Made by a program: the position numbers and the translations under genes
Origin: Gammaproteobacteria bacterium
Lineage (GTDB): Bacteria > Pseudomonadota > Gammaproteobacteria > SG8-11
Assembly: GCA_024641505.1 (NCBI GenBank)
Contig: JAHECY010000008.1
Span: 1 to 64,000, forward strand
DNA length: 64,000 nt
Direction of reading: 5' to 3'
The notes under the pieces: generated by a model
The model's input: only the letters and a program-made list of their open reading frames with translations
Told to the model about the DNA's origin: nothing
The model's database searches: none
Shown: positions 9,493 to 19,211 of the stretch, in pieces
Layout: every line of letters begins with the position of its first letter
How positions within the stretch are numbered: the stretch's first letter is position 1

Positions 9493-11666
9493 CGGGCGGC
9501 CATCCTTTCCCGGCGTCGGAACGCCTGCACTGCGGGCACGATACTAATGACAAAAATCACCAGCAGCAGAACAATCGGCCACAGCACGGGACGATTCCAC
9601 TGCGCTCTCAGTTCTGCCCGCAACTCCGGGTCCACGCGCTTGTATTTGAGCGTATTGTTGGCAATCTGGTTGGGTTTGGCGTTGGTGTACCAACTGTGCA
9701 GCAACCCAAATGCTTTCGGATGCAAGCCCCACACCCAGGGGGCGTCCCTACGCACAATGGCCAACATGCGATCGATCATCGCCTGCCGTTCCGGCCCATT
9801 ATCCATGTTTTTCATTTTCTCGAACAAAGCATCGAATTCCGGGCTGGCGTAGTTGCTGGCATTCTCACCCTTGAATTTCGCCTTGCCGTTGGGACCATAG
9901 AGCAAAAACAGAAAATTCTCCGGGTCCGGGTAATCGGCATTCCAGCCCCAGCGATAGATCTGGGCGCTGCCCTTGAGCATTTTCTCCTGGAAGCGGTTGT
10001 AGTCGGTATTACGGAACACCAGTTGCACTTCGAGCTTTTTGAATTGTTTGAGCATCCAATCAAGATAAGGCTTGGCGCCAGGTCCCGCCATCGGCGAGTC
10101 AAAATACAGGATTAACGGCTGTCCGGTTTCGGGATCAATACCGCCCTGGTACCCGGCTTCACTCAGCAAACGCTTGGCTTCTTCAATACCTCGGCGCTGC
10201 GGTTTGCCGCCGCGCCATTGATAAACATAGGGATTGATACCCGGCTCTCCTTCCCGGTAGCCGTAAATACCCGGCGGAATCGGCCCCTGGGCGGAAATGC
10301 CACGGCCATTGGTGAAGATGGTGATAAATTCTTCATAATCGATGGCGATGGCAATGGCCTGGCGTAACTTGCGCGCACGTTCGCTGTCACCGCCTACCAC
10401 CTCATCGAGCATATTAAATCCCAGATAGGAAGTGGACGTCGCCACGCTGGTGACCAAACGGATATTTTGCCCGCGCATCTCATCGGTTAAGGCCGCTTCA
10501 CCGTCGGCACCGATCTTTACCGCCTGGTCGAAACTGTCGGAACTGATGCCGGACGTATCGTAATAACCCTGCAAGAACTTGTTCCACAGCGGGATGCTTT
10601 CCTTGTCGAGCTTGTACACCGCTTTGTCGATAAAAGGCATCATTTTACCCGCATCCACCAGCAACCCCGCCGCCGCATCCTCGGGTTCGCCGGTGGTCGG
10701 ATAGGTCTGGCCATGGAAATTAGGATTACGTTCCAGGATCATTTCCCGATTGGGATTGTTCACCGTGAGCATGAACGGCCCGGTTCCTACCGGATACCAA
10801 TCCAAGGTCAGATTTTTCTCCTTCATGCCGGGCTGGGTGTAAAACTTGTCCGCTTCCGGCGGAATCGGGGCGAAAAACGGCATCGCCAGCCAATACAGCA
10901 GTTGCGGATATTTCCCATGAACCTTGATCTGGTAGGTATAGCGATCGACAATGCGCACGCCCTCGAAATCATAGTCATGAAGATTGAGATACGCCGGCTC
11001 ACCCTGAACCGCCGCAAGTTTTTCATATTCCTGCGCAAGACGTTTGGCGTAGTCGTTTAATCCCACGATGTATTCACTCATCAACCCCAGGATCGGCGAA
11101 TGCAGCTTCGGGTGCGCCAGACGCTTGATCTGATACACGTAGTCCCCCGCTTCCAGTTCGCGGGTACCGGTGCGCGGAAAATCCCGCAACTCAAAGGCAT
11201 TCTCAATATCTTCAGCACTGAGGTGGTGATAAAGATAGTTGCCGGCCTCGTCGCGAGCAAACGCCGGATGTGGTTGGTATTGGATGCCTTTTTGAATCTT
11301 CACCGTATAAACGCTGAAGGCAATCTTGTCGATGGGGGTGTTGGTGGGCAGGGTGTGTCCCTGCTCATCAAGATATACCGGTACCGGCAGGGTTTCCGCG
11401 GCCAAGGGAATCAACGTATAGGGACGCTGCAGATAATGGTATTCCAGAGGGGGTTCGTAAATCTGGCCGGTGAATTCGATTTCGTTGGACGCATAAGACT
11501 GTGCGGGGTCCAGGTGATTGGGTCGCTCATCGAACGCGGAATACAGGATATTGGCTTCGGCCTCTGTCGTCGGATAGGGATTATTCCAGGCCTGTCGTTC
11601 GCAACCGGAAAGTCCGAGAACTGAAGCGTAGAACAAGGACAATAAAATTGTTGCTGTATTTTTCAC
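9489..11666 (-). CDS. large peptide-binding lipoprotein of the ABC transporter (DppA/YejA family)
   Basis: Periplasmic solute-binding protein of the Yej-like importer, 725 residues. I place the start at GTG 11666, preceded by AGGGA, giving a signal peptide ending in LSGC (lipobox). The longer open frame runs back into the divergent fabI start region and is unlikely. The body is a family-5 substrate-binding fold, with YPVGTGPFML near residue 297 and IAIDYEEFI later. It is longer than usual for the family, and it ends in a hydrophobic segment (WPIVLLLVIFVISIVPAV) plus basic residues, so it appears anchored at both ends. First gene of the operon. Confidence 0.87.
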   Translation of the reverse strand: MKNTATILLSLFYASVLGLSGCERQAWNNPYPTTEAEANILYSAFDERPNHLDPAQSYASNEIEFTGQIYEPPLEYHYLQRPYTLIPLAAETLPVPVYLDEQGHTLPTNTPIDKIAFSVYTVKIQKGIQYQPHPAFARDEAGNYLYHHLSAEDIENAFELRDFPRTGTRELEAGDYVYQIKRLAHPKLHSPILGLMSEYIVGLNDYAKRLAQEYEKLAAVQGEPAYLNLHDYDFEGVRIVDRYTYQIKVHGKYPQLLYWLAMPFFAPIPPEADKFYTQPGMKEKNLTLDWYPVGTGPFMLTVNNPNREMILERNPNFHGQTYPTTGEPEDAAAGLLVDAGKMMPFIDKAVYKLDKESIPLWNKFLQGYYDTSGISSDSFDQAVKIGADGEAALTDEMRGQNIRLVTSVATSTSYLGFNMLDEVVGGDSERARKLRQAIAIAIDYEEFITIFTNGRGISAQGPIPPGIYGYREGEPGINPYVYQWRGGKPQRRGIEEAKRLLSEAGYQGGIDPETGQPLILYFDSPMAGPGAKPYLDWMLKQFKKLEVQLVFRNTDYNRFQEKMLKGSAQIYRWGWNADYPDPENFLFLLYGPNGKAKFKGENASNYASPEFDALFEKMKNMDNGPERQAMIDRMLAIVRRDAPWVWGLHPKAFGLLHSWYTNAKPNQIANNTLKYKRVDPELRAELRAQWNRPVLWPIVLLLVIFVISIVPAVQAFRRRERMAAR

Positions 11667-11781
11667 CAAGTCCCTAAACTCTCCCACGGCCAAATTATTG
11701 ACTAAATTGCCATTGTTTTCAGGAAACTGCAAACCCGATGCACTTATTTCCAGTATTATTCCAAATATCACAGCAAGAAAT

Positions 11782-11811
11782 TTGCCACGAAAAGTCCGGG
11801 TCGCATAAAAT
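11782..11811 (+). promoter_or_regulatory. sigma-70-like promoter of fabI
   Basis: TTGCCA (11782-11787) and TAAAAT (11806-11811) are separated by 18 bp and face fabI, with a predicted start near 11818 and a leader of about 50 nt. The spacing and hexamers are good, but this is prediction from sequence only. The 200-bp gap is shared with the divergent transporter operon. Confidence 0.5.
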
Positions 11812-11869
11812 AGCGCCTTTCCCCGTCCAGCGGGATTTGATAGCGAACAATTAAAACGAGGTGGGTTAC

Positions 11870-12670
11870 ATGGGATTTCTACAGGGCAAACGAGCACTGA
11901 TCATCGGTCTGGCCAGCAATCGTTCCATCGCATGGGGTATCGCGCAGGCCATGCGCCGGGAAGGCGCCGAATTGGCGTTCACCTATCAGAATGACAAGCT
12001 CAAGGATCGGGTATTCAAAATGGCCGCGGAGCTGGGTTCCGACATCGCTTTCCCGTGTGATGTAGGCAGTGATCAGGAAATCACCGCGGTGTTCGAAGGT
12101 CTGGCGTCCCGTTGGGACGGCCTCGACGTCGTCATTCACTCCGTGGCCTTCGCGCCGCGGGAAGAATTGGAAGGCGATTTCGTCACCGCCACCACGCGTG
12201 AAGGTTTTCGCATGGCCCACGATATCAGCTCCTACAGTTTCCTGGCTATGGCCAAGGCGGCATTGCCCATGATGGAAGGCCGGAACGGTTCCCTGCTCAC
12301 CTTGAGCTACCTGGGAGCGGAACGCGCCATCCCCAACTACAACGTGATGGGTCTGGCCAAGGCCAGCCTGGAAGCCAACGTACGTTATATGGCCCAAAGT
12401 CTCGGCGCCCGGGGTATCCGAGTCAACGCCGTGTCCGCCGGCCCGATCCGCACCCTCGCCGCTTCCGGCATCAAGAATTTTCGCAAGCTGCTGGATTTCG
12501 CCGAGAAGAACACGCCGTTGCGCCGCAATGTGACGATTGACGAGGTGGGCAACGTCGCCGCGTTTTTGTGTTCTGATCTGGCTTCCGGCATCACCGGCGA
12601 GATAACTTACGTGGACGCGGGTTTCAATTTCTCATCGATGAATTTGCCGGAGAATGAACCGGGAGCATGA
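11870..12670 (+). CDS. fabI: enoyl-[acyl-carrier-protein] reductase (NADH)
   Basis: Performs the last reduction of each fatty-acid elongation cycle in the cytosol. The 266-residue short-chain dehydrogenase fold shows the FabI nucleotide-binding pattern [13 protein letters not shown] near the N-terminus and the catalytic Y-X6-K pair (Tyr157 and Lys164, in NYNVMGLAK), next to the Tyr of SYLGAE. Length equals that of E. coli FabI. ATG at 11870 is preceded by GAGGTGGG at about 4 nt, a strong site; an in-frame GTG at 11861 lies inside that site and is rejected. Divergent from the peptide transporter operon. Confidence 0.96.
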   Translation: MGFLQGKRALIIGLASNRSIAWGIAQAMRREGAELAFTYQNDKLKDRVFKMAAELGSDIAFPCDVGSDQEITAVFEGLASRWDGLDVVIHSVAFAPREELEGDFVTATTREGFRMAHDISSYSFLAMAKAALPMMEGRNGSLLTLSYLGAERAIPNYNVMGLAKASLEANVRYMAQSLGARGIRVNAVSAGPIRTLAASGIKNFRKLLDFAEKNTPLRRNVTIDEVGNVAAFLCSDLASGITGEITYVDAGFNFSSMNLPENEPGA

Positions 12671-12852
12671 TTGCATAGCCGCTTGCGTACGGAATGCGTA
12701 CACCACACTCTGGATTGCTGTAACAGGTGCGAAGCGGCGTAACAGTGTCCGCAGATGACGTACCGCATCTTCAAGGTGCGCCACAGATCATAGGCTCTTC
12801 GATTCGGATTTCCCACCAGGCCAGGTGCCGGTGGGACATGCCTCTATCGCTT

Positions 12853-12873
12853 GACGCGGAATACGCACCCTAG
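12853..12873. repeat. degenerate copy of the GTAGGGTGCGTA palindromic repeat
   Basis: Read on the minus strand this is CTAGGGTGCGTATTCCGCGT, an imperfect version of the palindrome found at 28221, 28297, 34297 and 56067. The TAG of the repeat is the stop codon of mutL (12870-12872). The remainder of the fabI-mutL gap (12671-12852) contains no recognisable gene. Confidence 0.5.
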
Positions 12874-14708
12874 GTCCCGCGCATAAATAATTTATCGAGT
12901 TGTTCCATGGTCAGGGCAAACCAGGTGGGGCGGCCATGATTGCACTGGCCGCTACGCTCGGTGCTTTCAATATCGCGTAACAGGGCATTCATTTCCTCAA
13001 TGCTGAGCCGGCGATTGGCGCGCACTGAACCGTGGCAGGCCATGGTGGCGAGGATGCCGTTGATTTCCTCGCGTATGCGGTTGCTGCCACCGTAGCTGAT
13101 CAAATCCGCCAGCACATCGCGCACCAGGGTCGGCACATTGCTGGCGCGCAAAATGGTCGGCACCTGACGCACCACCAGAGTCTCACGACCGATGCGTTCC
13201 ACGTTAAATCCCAGCTCGCTGAACACCGGCATATATTCCTCGGCGGCATTCGCCTCCCGGGCGCTGACTTGCAGTGTTTCCGGTACCAGCAGCGGCTGGC
13301 TCTTGATATCGTGACTATCGTAGGCGACTTTCATGCGTTCATAAGTGATACGCTCATGGGCGGCGTGCATATCCACTACCAGCAATCCCTGCTGGTTTTC
13401 CGCAAGAATATACACGCCATGCAACTGGGCCAGAGCATAACCCAGAGGTGGCAATAGCGGCGACGCGCCGTTCTCGGCCAAAGCCTGGGGCACCTCCCCC
13501 ACCGGACCGACTTGCCCCAGTGCGGCATACATCGCCAATTGCTCCGCCACCGGCAGAGCAGAACCGCGCTGCGCCGGATATTGAAAATAACGTTGCTCGT
13601 GGATGGCAGGGCGTAGCGTACCCGCGGCGACCGCAGGCGGATATTGTGGAACCATCATTTCCCGAGCCGGGTCCGCTTGATCACCCGGACGCACGTCCGC
13701 CAGCGCATCACGGATGCTGCGATAGAGAAAGTCATGCACCAGGCGACTTTCCCGAAACCGTACTTCATGTTTAGTGGGATGAGCGTTCACGTCCACCAGC
13801 GCCGGGTCCAACCACAGGTACAATACGTAGGCGCTGTGACGGCCGTGATACAGCACGTCCTGATATGCCTGGCGTAGCGCGTGACTCACCAGTTTGTCGC
13901 GAATCATGCGTCCGTTAATATAGAAATACTGCATGTCCGGCTGACTGCGGGAGAACACCGGTAACGCGATCCAGCCGGTAACATGCAAGCCACCTGCTTC
14001 AAACTCGATGCGCCGGCAATGCTGTAGAAATTCATTGCCGCACAACAGAGCCACCCGTTGTTCCTGTTCCGCCAGCGTGGCGGCGGCCCGCAGGTGATGC
14101 ACCGGCTTCTGATTATGGCGTAACGAGATCCCCGCATCGAAACGGCTCAAGGCGATACGCTTGACCACCTCTTCCAGATGTGAGAACTCGGTTTTATCGG
14201 TACGCAGAAATTTGCGTCGGGCAGGAGTGTTATAAAACAGGTCACGCACTTCCACGGTGGTCCCCGGCGGGTGGGCCGCCGGCTGAGGCACAGTTCCATC
14301 GATCCCAACATTACTGCTCACACACCACGCCTGTGATCCCTCCGCGCTATGGGAGGTCAGGGTCAGCCGCGACACGGAAGCGATGCTGGGCAAAGCCTCA
14401 CCCCGAAACCCGAGCGTCGCTACTCGCTCCAGGTCCTCCAGTTCACTGATCTTGCTGGTGGCATGGCGACTCAACGCCAGCCCCAAATCCTCTTTGACGA
14501 TACCGCAGCCATTGTCACGAATCCTGATCAGGCGCTTACCGCCCTCCTCCACATCCACCTCAATGTGGGTAGCACCGGCATCCAGACTGTTTTCCAATAA
14601 TTCTTTCACAACGGACGACGGTCGTTCCACCACCTCCCCGGCGGCGATCTGGTTTGCCAGGCGCTCTGACAACTGATGAATACGGGTAGGTAATTTTGGC
14701 GTGATCAT
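12870..14708 (-). CDS. mutL: DNA mismatch repair protein MutL
   Basis: Couples MutS mismatch recognition to strand incision. The 612-residue length fits a full MutL. The N-terminal GHKL ATPase shows [20 protein letters not shown] (the helix with the catalytic Glu), DNGCGI near residue 65, and [17 protein letters not shown] linker of about residues 335-420 leads to the C-terminal dimerisation domain. The conserved segment [13 protein letters not shown] is present, but the DQHA(X)2E(X)4E endonuclease motif is not (the matching region reads [14 protein letters not shown]), so whether it nicks DNA itself is unclear. ATG at 14708. It is separated by about 14 kb from amiB and tsaE, with which it is linked in E. 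coli. Confidence 0.96.
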   Translation of the reverse strand: MITPKLPTRIHQLSERLANQIAAGEVVERPSSVVKELLENSLDAGATHIEVDVEEGGKRLIRIRDNGCGIVKEDLGLALSRHATSKISELEDLERVATLGFRGEALPSIASVSRLTLTSHSAEGSQAWCVSSNVGIDGTVPQPAAHPPGTTVEVRDLFYNTPARRKFLRTDKTEFSHLEEVVKRIALSRFDAGISLRHNQKPVHHLRAAATLAEQEQRVALLCGNEFLQHCRRIEFEAGGLHVTGWIALPVFSRSQPDMQYFYINGRMIRDKLVSHALRQAYQDVLYHGRHSAYVLYLWLDPALVDVNAHPTKHEVRFRESRLVHDFLYRSIRDALADVRPGDQADPAREMMVPQYPPAVAAGTLRPAIHEQRYFQYPAQRGSALPVAEQLAMYAALGQVGPVGEVPQALAENGASPLLPPLGYALAQLHGVYILAENQQGLLVVDMHAAHERITYERMKVAYDSHDIKSQPLLVPETLQVSAREANAAEEYMPVFSELGFNVERIGRETLVVRQVPTILRASNVPTLVRDVLADLISYGGSNRIREEINGILATMACHGSVRANRRLSIEEMNALLRDIESTERSGQCNHGRPTWFALTMEQLDKLFMRGT

Positions 14709-14711
14709 TAT

Positions 14712-15103
14712 TTATACAGCCCGAAACATCTCTTGGGAGGACCGGGGAATTATACCGTTATTAGATGGAGCATCGTAGAGCTCATGGAATTGTACGATTA
14801 ACGACCACGTCAGCTTCCTTATATATACCGACGGCAAATAGCTATCGTCGACCGAAACTCCTGGAATCCAAAAGCTCACCCGTCCGGTGAAGTCGTGGCC
14901 GGTGATCCAGAAATCTGGGGTTCCGGTGAGTTCGGTGGGTGGGTTTGGAGGGTGGGCTCGGTGGCTGTCCCAGTAATTCCAGTAATTGGTGTCCCAGTAA
15001 TTTCGTAATTTCCAAGGCTTAATTCGCCGATGGATATCCAGAAATGCCGTGGGTGTCCCGGTATATGCCCCGGTATTTGCCTGAATTTGTGCCCGAATTT
15101 TTC
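14712..15103. other. intergenic region with short repeats, no convincing gene
   Basis: About 390 bp between mutL and the PilZ gene. A long minus-strand frame crosses it, but its composition is set by short direct repeats and it only continues a gene-less stretch into the PilZ gene in another frame. The TGTCCCAGTAATT repeats are listed separately. On the minus strand a TATAAT at 14754-14749 could serve mutL, with a start near 14742. Confidence 0.55.
14966..15010. repeat. direct repeats TGTCCCAGTAATT
   Basis: TGTCCCAGTAATT occurs at 14966-14978 and again at 14990-15002 (period 24 bp), with a partial CCAGTAATT between them (14979-14987). The reverse complement, AATTACTGGGACA, resembles the motif often present beside REP-associated (RAYT, Y1-type) transposase genes. 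No such transposase is present, so this may be a remnant. That link is from memory of similar loci and was not tested. Confidence 0.45.
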
Positions 15104-15427
15104 TTATCCGTGCTCGTTCTGCATATGCGCCATCAATTTCTTTAACCAAACCAATTCGCGGCTTCCGAGATGTTGAAACTGGCAGCCAATTCCAGCGTCG
15201 GTTACTCTGACCACAGACACATAGAATCTCAGGCGCATGGTGCCTGCCGCGCGAAACACCAGACTGAATTCAGTTCCCCGTGTGGGTGAAGGTGCTGCGC
15301 ACAATTGCAGGAAAATTCCTCCCAGCGACAGATCGCTGACGGGTATGCCGCAGTGTAGATGGCGATTAAACGATACATCGACACTCTGCCTGACGGCCGT
15401 TTGTCGTTCACTTTGTCGATTTTCCAT
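15104..15427 (-). CDS. PilZ domain protein
   Basis: A 107-residue single-domain protein. After a hydrophilic start it shows the PilZ-like core VSDLSLGGIFLQL (about residues 30-42), and RVTDAGIGCQFQ near the end, corresponding to the beta-barrel that binds cyclic di-GMP in this family. An Arg-rich stretch precedes the first strand, although a textbook RxxxR is not obvious. ATG at 15427 has GAAAAT upstream and no strong ribosome binding site. It is the second PilZ protein in the window and has no partner next to it. Confidence 0.75.
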   Translation of the reverse strand: MENRQSERQTAVRQSVDVSFNRHLHCGIPVSDLSLGGIFLQLCAAPSPTRGTEFSLVFRAAGTMRLRFYVSVVRVTDAGIGCQFQHLGSRELVWLKKLMAHMQNEHG

Positions 15428-15834
15428 AATTATGGCGTAACCTTCTTAAGGATAACGAATCATAGCGCATAAAGATCGTTTGCTTCCAATCGAAATTATT
15501 TGATAGTGATTTCTAACCCGCCAAGTTCCCTGTGTAATGAATGTGCAAGACACAGGACTGTGCTTCACCGTTAATATACACTTAAAGTAATGCTATTCGA
15601 GTTCAGAAGGATTTTGCACCTCAGCGGCATTCATTGTCCACGACACATACCGAAAACTATTGCTGAATAGTCGCCGATTTGGACCTCCCCGCGACAGTAC
15701 TGTCGGTATCCATGGTCAGGTGCTCGATTACTGGAATGTCACGCTGCGACACGGTGTCGAGGGGCAGCCCATACAGCGTTTGAAACCGTAAACTGGTATA
15801 AAGAATCTTTTAACCGTACAAATTTGTAAATACC
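15428..15834. other. intergenic region upstream of ggt with a perfect palindrome
   Basis: No gene is apparent in these 407 bp. CGACAGTACTGTCG at 15692-15705 is a perfect 14-bp palindrome about 130 bp upstream of ggt and could be an operator; it does not fit the usual LexA spacing. A second near-palindrome, CACAGGACTGTG, lies at 15551-15562. A minus-strand open frame overlapping the ggt start is a shadow. Confidence 0.4.
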
Positions 15835-17502
15835 ATGAAAATTTTCCGCTGCATTGCCTTATTAGTTCTACTGGCCAGCCACGCAGGCGCCTACGCCGGC
15901 AGCCCCCCGGCAGCCGCTGTCGCCAGTGCGCACCCTCTGGCCACCCAGGCCGGTCACGAAATCTTGCAAGCAGGCGGCAATGCGATTGATGCCGCAGTCG
16001 CGGTAAGTGCGGTATTAGCGGTGGTAGAGCCTGCCAGTTCCGGCATTGGTGGTGGCGGATTCTGGTTACTTTACCGGGCGTCTGACCAGTTCTACACCAT
16101 GATTGACGGCCGGGAGACTGCACCTTCCCATGCCCATCGCGACATGTATTTGAATCCAGAGGGTGAGGTCGTACCGGGTCTTTCCATCGATGGCCCGCTG
16201 GCGGCGGGTATTCCCGGAGCAGCGGCGGCCTGGGTACTGCTGTCGGAAAAATACGGCAAACTTCCTTTGGCGCGAAGCCTGGCACCCGCTATTCGCTGGG
16301 CGCGCACCGGCTTTCCTGTGGACAAACACTATATTCTCAAGGCCGGATTTCGCTTCGTTGCGCTGCAAAACGACTTGGAAAGTGCCGAGATATTTCTCAA
16401 AGATGGCGACCTGCCACCTTTGGGATTTATATTAAAGCAAGCGGATCTGGCCAACACTCTTGAGATGCTGGCCAAACAAGGCCGTGCGGGTTTTTACGAA
16501 GGGACCGTGGCCCATCAATTAGTGACCGCTGTCAAAGAGGCGGGTGGCGTCTGGGAACTGGACGATCTGAAAAATTACCGGGTTCTGGAACGAACACCGG
16601 TGACAGGCAAGTACCGGGGCATGAAAATAGTTTCCGCCGCCCCACCGTCATCCGGTGGCATCGCCCTGGTTACCATGCTGAACTTGTTGCAGGAGTTTCC
16701 CTTGTCCAAAATGACACGGGTGCAACGCACGCACCACGTGGTGGAAGCCATGCGGCTGGCCTACCGTGACAGAGCGTTGTACCTGGGGGATCCGGATTTT
16801 ATTCAGGTACCGGTACAACAACTGACCTCCCGCGCCCATGCCGATGACCTGCGTAAATTCATTAACGCCAAGAAAGCTGCACCCAGCGACTCGCTGACTG
16901 GCATCGATACCGCGCCCAAGGGGGAGAATACCACCCATTTTTCCATTCTCGATCGGGAGGGTAACCAGGTTGCTGCGACCCTCTCAATCAACTACCCCTT
17001 TGGCGCTGCCTTTGTACCACGGGGTACCGGGGTTCTGCTCAACGATGAGATGGACGACTTCTCGGCCAAGCCTGGGGTTCCCAATGCCTATGGATTAGTG
17101 GGCAACGAAGCCAACGCCATTACACCCGGTAAACGTCCACTATCCAGCATGTCACCCACCATGGTCGAAAACGAAAAAGGCCTGCTGATCATCGGCACCC
17201 CTGGTGGCAGTCGCATCATCTCAATGGTATTACTGGGTGTCCTTGAGTATGTCGCCGGAGGTTCTGCTGAAAGCATCGTTAGCCTACCGCGATATCACCA
17301 CCAGTATTTACCCGATGTCATTCAATATGAAACCAACGGCCTGCAACCAGACGTCATCACAGCGCTTAAGAATATGGGGCATGAATTCAAGCCAGTGGGT
17401 CGGCACTATGGTGACATGCAGGTAGTGCTTTGGGACAAAAAGCTGAACCGGGTCACCGCGGCCAGCGACTCCCGGGGCGGCGGCCGCGCGCTGGTGAAAT
17501 AA
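15835..17502 (+). CDS. ggt: periplasmic gamma-glutamyltransferase
   Basis: Hydrolyses or transfers the gamma-glutamyl group of glutathione and related peptides. A signal peptide (about residues 1-22, ending AGAYAGS) directs export. The large-subunit core begins with ATQAGHEILQAGGNAIDAAV. Autoprocessing should occur before Thr366 in ENTTHFSILD, giving a small subunit with Thr366 as N-terminal nucleophile; LSSMSPT and GTPGGSRI are the substrate-binding segments. The 555-residue length is normal. ATG at 15835 lacks a strong ribosome binding site. With gloB in the same window it suggests active glutathione turnover. Confidence 0.94.
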   Translation: MKIFRCIALLVLLASHAGAYAGSPPAAAVASAHPLATQAGHEILQAGGNAIDAAVAVSAVLAVVEPASSGIGGGGFWLLYRASDQFYTMIDGRETAPSHAHRDMYLNPEGEVVPGLSIDGPLAAGIPGAAAAWVLLSEKYGKLPLARSLAPAIRWARTGFPVDKHYILKAGFRFVALQNDLESAEIFLKDGDLPPLGFILKQADLANTLEMLAKQGRAGFYEGTVAHQLVTAVKEAGGVWELDDLKNYRVLERTPVTGKYRGMKIVSAAPPSSGGIALVTMLNLLQEFPLSKMTRVQRTHHVVEAMRLAYRDRALYLGDPDFIQVPVQQLTSRAHADDLRKFINAKKAAPSDSLTGIDTAPKGENTTHFSILDREGNQVAATLSINYPFGAAFVPRGTGVLLNDEMDDFSAKPGVPNAYGLVGNEANAITPGKRPLSSMSPTMVENEKGLLIIGTPGGSRIISMVLLGVLEYVAGGSAESIVSLPRYHHQYLPDVIQYETNGLQPDVITALKNMGHEFKPVGRHYGDMQVVLWDKKLNRVTAASDSRGGGRALVK

Positions 17503-17792
17503 TAATTTATGTTCTCGGACTCAGGCCATGTATAACAATCGATATATTGTATTACTTTCAGGAATAAGTTCACCTCGGGTTACGCGTGACACCTACAGCT
17601 TATAGGATCATTAAGTTTTTTACTGCCAGCAACGGGTTAGGCAAGTTGATTGTTCTGTTCTTAGAGAACACTCGGTTACCGCGCTTGACAAATCCAGGCG
17701 TGCTCTGGCAGTCTTCGCTCGCGTATAAAACGCAGTATATTTGGACGCAATTAAGTTCAGCAATCAATCGGCCTTATTCAGGAGTTTACATA

Positions 17793-18389
17793 GTGAAAGC
17801 AGTAACAATCGTTGGTCTCTTATCCGCGACTCTGGCGTTTACGCCGGTGGCATTTGCGACACCCGCAAACAATGCCTGCCCGGACGCCGCCAAAGCAGCA
17901 ATGGACGCGAAATTTGGCGCCACCATCGACGGTGTCCTCACGAGTGACATCACGCAATGCCTGAGCATACGGGAAGAAATCAAAGTTGCCGTGAATGTAA
18001 GCGGCGCAGCTATTAATGGCAAGAACGGCATCAACCAGCAAATCAACAATGTTAAGAACATGGTTGACAACTATGAGCAGGTTTACGGCATTAGCCAAGG
18101 CGCAGGTGGTTACAATATTGCGGTCATCGTGCACGGCAGCGCCGGCAAGTTCCTGCTGGACAACACTGCATACGATAGTAAATATGCTGATGTTGGTGGT
18201 AATGGGCCTACGGTAGCCGCAGTAAATTACTTGTTGTCCAAAGGGGTGAAATTTTTCATGTGCCAGAACACCATGAAGAGCAACGGTTTCGTCACCGCCG
18301 ATTTGATCCCCGGTGTGGCTGAAGTACCGGCCGGCGTCACCGCCGTGGCCGACTATGGTATGCGCCGTTGGGTGGTAATGACCCCGTAA
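17793..18389 (+). CDS. exported DsrE/DsrF-like protein
   Basis: A 198-residue exported protein. GTG at 17793 is chosen because AGGAG lies 8 nt upstream and it opens directly into a signal peptide (ending AFATPA); the open frame extends further upstream without a credible start. The mature part has a DsrE-like alpha/beta fold: YNIAVIVHGSAGKFLL, LLSKGVKFFMCQNTMK (typical Cys position) and the end VADYGMRRWVVMTP. DsrE family members handle sulfur or thiol groups, and periplasmic ones are mostly uncharacterised. Three Cys residues are present (NACPD, ITQCLS, FMCQNT). It ends at a strong terminator. Confidence 0.82.
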   Translation: MKAVTIVGLLSATLAFTPVAFATPANNACPDAAKAAMDAKFGATIDGVLTSDITQCLSIREEIKVAVNVSGAAINGKNGINQQINNVKNMVDNYEQVYGISQGAGGYNIAVIVHGSAGKFLLDNTAYDSKYADVGGNGPTVAAVNYLLSKGVKFFMCQNTMKSNGFVTADLIPGVAEVPAGVTAVADYGMRRWVVMTP

Positions 18390-18413
18390 TCGCCGTATAT
18401 TGTCGGTAAAATG

Positions 18414-18439
18414 AGCCCCGCCTGGTGCGGGGCTTTTTT
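18414..18439 (+). terminator. rho-independent terminator after the DsrE-like gene
   Basis: Stem AGCCCCGC / GCGGGGCT with a 5-nt loop, followed directly by a run of T. It sits 24 bp after the stop codon and separates this gene from the thioredoxin gene. Confidence 0.9.
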
Positions 18440-18591
18440 ATGTCCGAACCAAACCCCGACAGTAACACGCGCCGATTACGCGGATATTCTCACGAAATAC
18501 TGCTGATATTCTCTCCTTTTTTTGCGCCAACGCCGGGTAAATCTCCCGGGCCAGCAGACAATCGCATTCTTGAGTTGATATACTGCCCCCT

Positions 18592-19137
18592 ATGAGAAAG
18601 ATGCTGTTAGTGGTGATCAGTTTTTATTTGTCCCTCAGTCCCGCCATGGTCACGGCGACACCGGGAGAAGTGCCCGTCGGCGGCATGCTGCGGGAAGCGC
18701 CCCTGTACGGGCTCACCGGTGATTTCCGCATGCTCTCGTCATTGCGCGGTATGCCGTTGATCATTAATGTCTGGGCCAGCTGGTGCGGACCGTGCCGCGC
18801 GGAAATGAGCTCCTTGCAACAACTGGCCAATCTCTACGGTGGTAAACATTTCAATCTCATCGGCATTTCCACCGATGATGATGCGAACGCGGCATATGCC
18901 TTCATTATGAAATCGGGCATCACTTTTGATAATTATCTGGATAAGCAGTTGATGATGGAGAACATGTTGGGAGCCAGTTCCATCCCGTTGACACTGCTGA
19001 TCGATGCCAACGGTAAAGTATTGGACAAGGTCAGGGGATCCCGGCCCTGGGATAGTCCTGAATATATCGAAATGATCGGCAAGACTTTCGGCGTAACACT
19101 GCAACCCTCCGGTAATCAAAGCGCGAAAAATCCCTGA
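18592..19137 (+). CDS. TlpA-like periplasmic thioredoxin
   Basis: A 181-residue exported thiol-disulfide protein. The signal peptide covers about residues 1-23 (ending VTATPG). The thioredoxin fold carries the redox motif WASWCGPCRAEM near residue 62 and the cis-Pro loop ASSIPLTLLID near 127. This is the TlpA/ResA/DsbE type, which reduces or isomerises periplasmic disulfides, often for cytochrome c or metal-protein maturation. It lies between the DsrE-like gene and the bufferin operon, all in the same direction; a role in keeping Cys-rich bufferin reduced is possible but unproven. Confidence 0.88.
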   Translation: MRKMLLVVISFYLSLSPAMVTATPGEVPVGGMLREAPLYGLTGDFRMLSSLRGMPLIINVWASWCGPCRAEMSSLQQLANLYGGKHFNLIGISTDDDANAAYAFIMKSGITFDNYLDKQLMMENMLGASSIPLTLLIDANGKVLDKVRGSRPWDSPEYIEMIGKTFGVTLQPSGNQSAKNP

Positions 19138-19211
19138 CTGGCCGCAAACGCCATCCCTGGCATGTGCTATTTTTTAACGACAGTAGTAAAGAGGGTTAAG
19201 CAGGGAGACCC

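Noticed and set aside
8992..9852. Plus-strand frame of 286 residues opposite yejB and the binding-protein gene
   Set aside because: Crosses two coupled genes on the opposite strand; no start signal or recognisable domain.
14712..15149. Minus-strand frame of 145 residues between mutL and the PilZ gene
   Set aside because: Its sequence is largely translated short repeats (for example NYWDTNYWNYWDS) and it overlaps the PilZ gene in another frame.
15692..15705. Palindrome CGACAGTACTGTCG as a LexA box
   Set aside because: It lacks the CTGT-N8-ACAG spacing and no SOS gene follows directly; kept only as an unspecified palindrome.
15728..16285. Minus-strand frame of 185 residues overlapping the ggt start
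   Set aside because: Pro/Arg-rich composition and complete overlap with the ggt coding region.
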